DNA of 64,000 nucleotides from contig CADBZO010000017.1 in assembly GCA_902799185.1 (NCBI GenBank), forward strand, positions 1 through 64,000, read 5' to 3'. Positions 63,280-64,000 of the stretch are shown one piece after another. Below the pieces are notes generated by a model that was given only the letters and a program-made list of their open reading frames with translations, made no database searches and was not told the origin of the DNA. Position numbers and translations under genes: made by a program. Positions within the stretch are counted from its first letter, which is position 1; each line of letters starts with the position of its first letter. Source of the DNA: an uncultured Bacteroidales bacterium. GTDB taxonomy: Bacteria; Bacteroidota; Bacteroidia; Bacteroidales; Paludibacteraceae.

Positions 63280-64000
63280 CACTACATATCCAGATTTTCG
63301 CATCCTGCAAGGCGATTGCATGGAACGATTGAACGAGATAGAGGACAACTCTATCGACGCTATCTTTGCTGATCCGCCGTACTTCCTGAGTAATGGCGGA
63401 ATAAGTGTGCAAAGCGGCAAGCAAGTATGCGTGGATAAAGGCGATTGGGATAAAGGCGGCACGCCCGAATACATCTATGAGTTCAATCGCAAATGGCTTG
63501 GTCTATGTCGTCCCAAACTGAAGGAAAACGGTACGATTTGGATTAGTGGCACGCACCACAACATCCATGTGGTCATGCGCTGCCTGCAAGAATTGGGATA
63601 CAAAGTGCTCAATACCATCACTTGGCAAAAAACCGACCCGCCACCTAATTTGTCATGCAAGTATTTTAATTTCTCTACTGAACTCATCATTTGGGCGCGC
63701 AAGTCGGAAAAGAAAACGCACAAGTTCAACTACGAGACCATGAAACAACTGAACGGCGGTACGCAGATGACCGATGTGTGGCGTATTCCGGCGGTTGGTT
63801 CATGGGAGAAACTGCAAGGCAAGCACCCGACGCAAAAGACCTTGCGTCTCTTGTACCGAATCATCATTGCTTCCACCAACGAAGGCGACACAATACTTGA
63901 TCCATTTAGTGGTTCAGGCACGACCGGTATTGCCGCTAATCTGCTCGGACGCAAGTACATCGGCATTGAGCAAGATCCTTCTTTTGCAGATTTATCTTTG
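63269..64000 (+). CDS. dpnA: DpnA-like adenine methyltransferase (partial, GTG start)
   Basis: Runs off the window after 244 codons. Start GTG 63269, since the conserved N-terminal strand FRILQGDCMERLNEIEDNSI lies before the first in-frame ATG (63320). Motifs: catalytic FADPPYFLSNGGI (D-P-P-Y), WDKGGTPEYIYEFNRKWLGL, IWISGTHHNI, KTDPPPNLSCKYFNFSTELI with IWARK, KHPTQKTLRLLYRIIIASTN, and the SAM motif LDPFSGSGTTGIAANLLGRK. This is the beta-class layout of DpnA, which in streptococci methylates single-stranded GATC DNA taken up by transformation. Confidence 0.9.
   Translation, partial: MSNNTTYPDFRILQGDCMERLNEIEDNSIDAIFADPPYFLSNGGISVQSGKQVCVDKGDWDKGGTPEYIYEFNRKWLGLCRPKLKENGTIWISGTHHNIHVVMRCLQELGYKVLNTITWQKTDPPPNLSCKYFNFSTELIIWARKSEKKTHKFNYETMKQLNGGTQMTDVWRIPAVGSWEKLQGKHPTQKTLRLLYRIIIASTNEGDTILDPFSGSGTTGIAANLLGRKYIGIEQDPSFADLSL

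Overview
This window looks like a chromosome segment of a member of the Bacteroidota, most likely order Bacteroidales. The evidence is: a SusC/SusD-type operon, lipoproteins and exported proteins with type IX-secretion-like C-termini, a DUF4295 gene behind rpmB-rpmG, a meso-DAP type MurE, and at least 17 promoters of the Bacteroidota type (-33 TTTG or CTTG, -7 TAnnTTTG). Nearly all of these have exactly 20 nt between the two boxes and share an extended spacer motif.

Layout. 1-790: end of an exported protein, a 43-residue peptide gene and a short ORF. 899-3124: a TonB-dependent receptor of the BtuB-like Bacteroidales type. 3135-13010 (minus): a dcw cell-wall/division cluster in the order mraZ-rsmH-ftsL-ftsI-murE-mraY-[DUF559 endonuclease]-murD-ftsW. 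13241-23921 (minus): a six-gene SusC/SusD operon with a zinc metallopeptidase and surface lipoproteins, with promoter and terminator. 23991-25504: an M16 peptidase and, divergently, tRNA-Leu(UAG). 25613-29908 (minus): sufT-like, lpxH and mazG, then rpsA, separated by a very structured 200-nt region. 30096-39587: transporter, membrane protein, M23/LysM peptidase, rlmH, lipoproteins, nadC, and a broken toxin-antitoxin pair. 39639-41983 (minus): the full queF-queC-queD-queE queuosine precursor operon. 42101-44461: a MITE-like element, an amidase and an MCE protein. 44786-53025: dnaA, AddA/AddB-like helicase-nuclease and an HprK-like kinase. 52979-59093: mtaB, htpG, Xaa-Pro aminopeptidase, rpmB-rpmG-DUF4295. 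59094-64000: an AT-richer accessory island with tandem repeats, an ORF6N/phospholipase-D-like protein and a complete DpnII-type (GATC) restriction-modification system running off the window.

The most striking property is the density and variety of short repeats. (i) A C/G-rich palindrome of about 34 bp occurs 12 times; nine copies lie in conserved genes as in-frame peptides (MurD has three). Two copies in inverted orientation flank a DUF559 endonuclease gene inserted between mraY and murD, and another inverted pair flanks only 58 bp. This looks like an autonomous/non-autonomous mobile element pair. (ii) An 83-bp intergenic element occurs three times. (iii) Simple repeats (CAATTCT, GTACAATGTACA, TTGAAAG, AAGTCAAA types) occur both between genes and, in frame, inside genes; the Xaa-Pro aminopeptidase has five such inserts. 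(iv) A 200-bp element with 17-bp inverted ends separates a promoter from its amidase gene. Other noteworthy items are a cloverleaf-like structured region downstream of rpsA with a promoter nested in the rpsA terminator, a candidate pseudoknot RNA in the leader of the DpnII system, palindromes shared between the operator, coding region and 3' end of the ORF6N gene, and a DnaA with substituted DNA-recognition residues.
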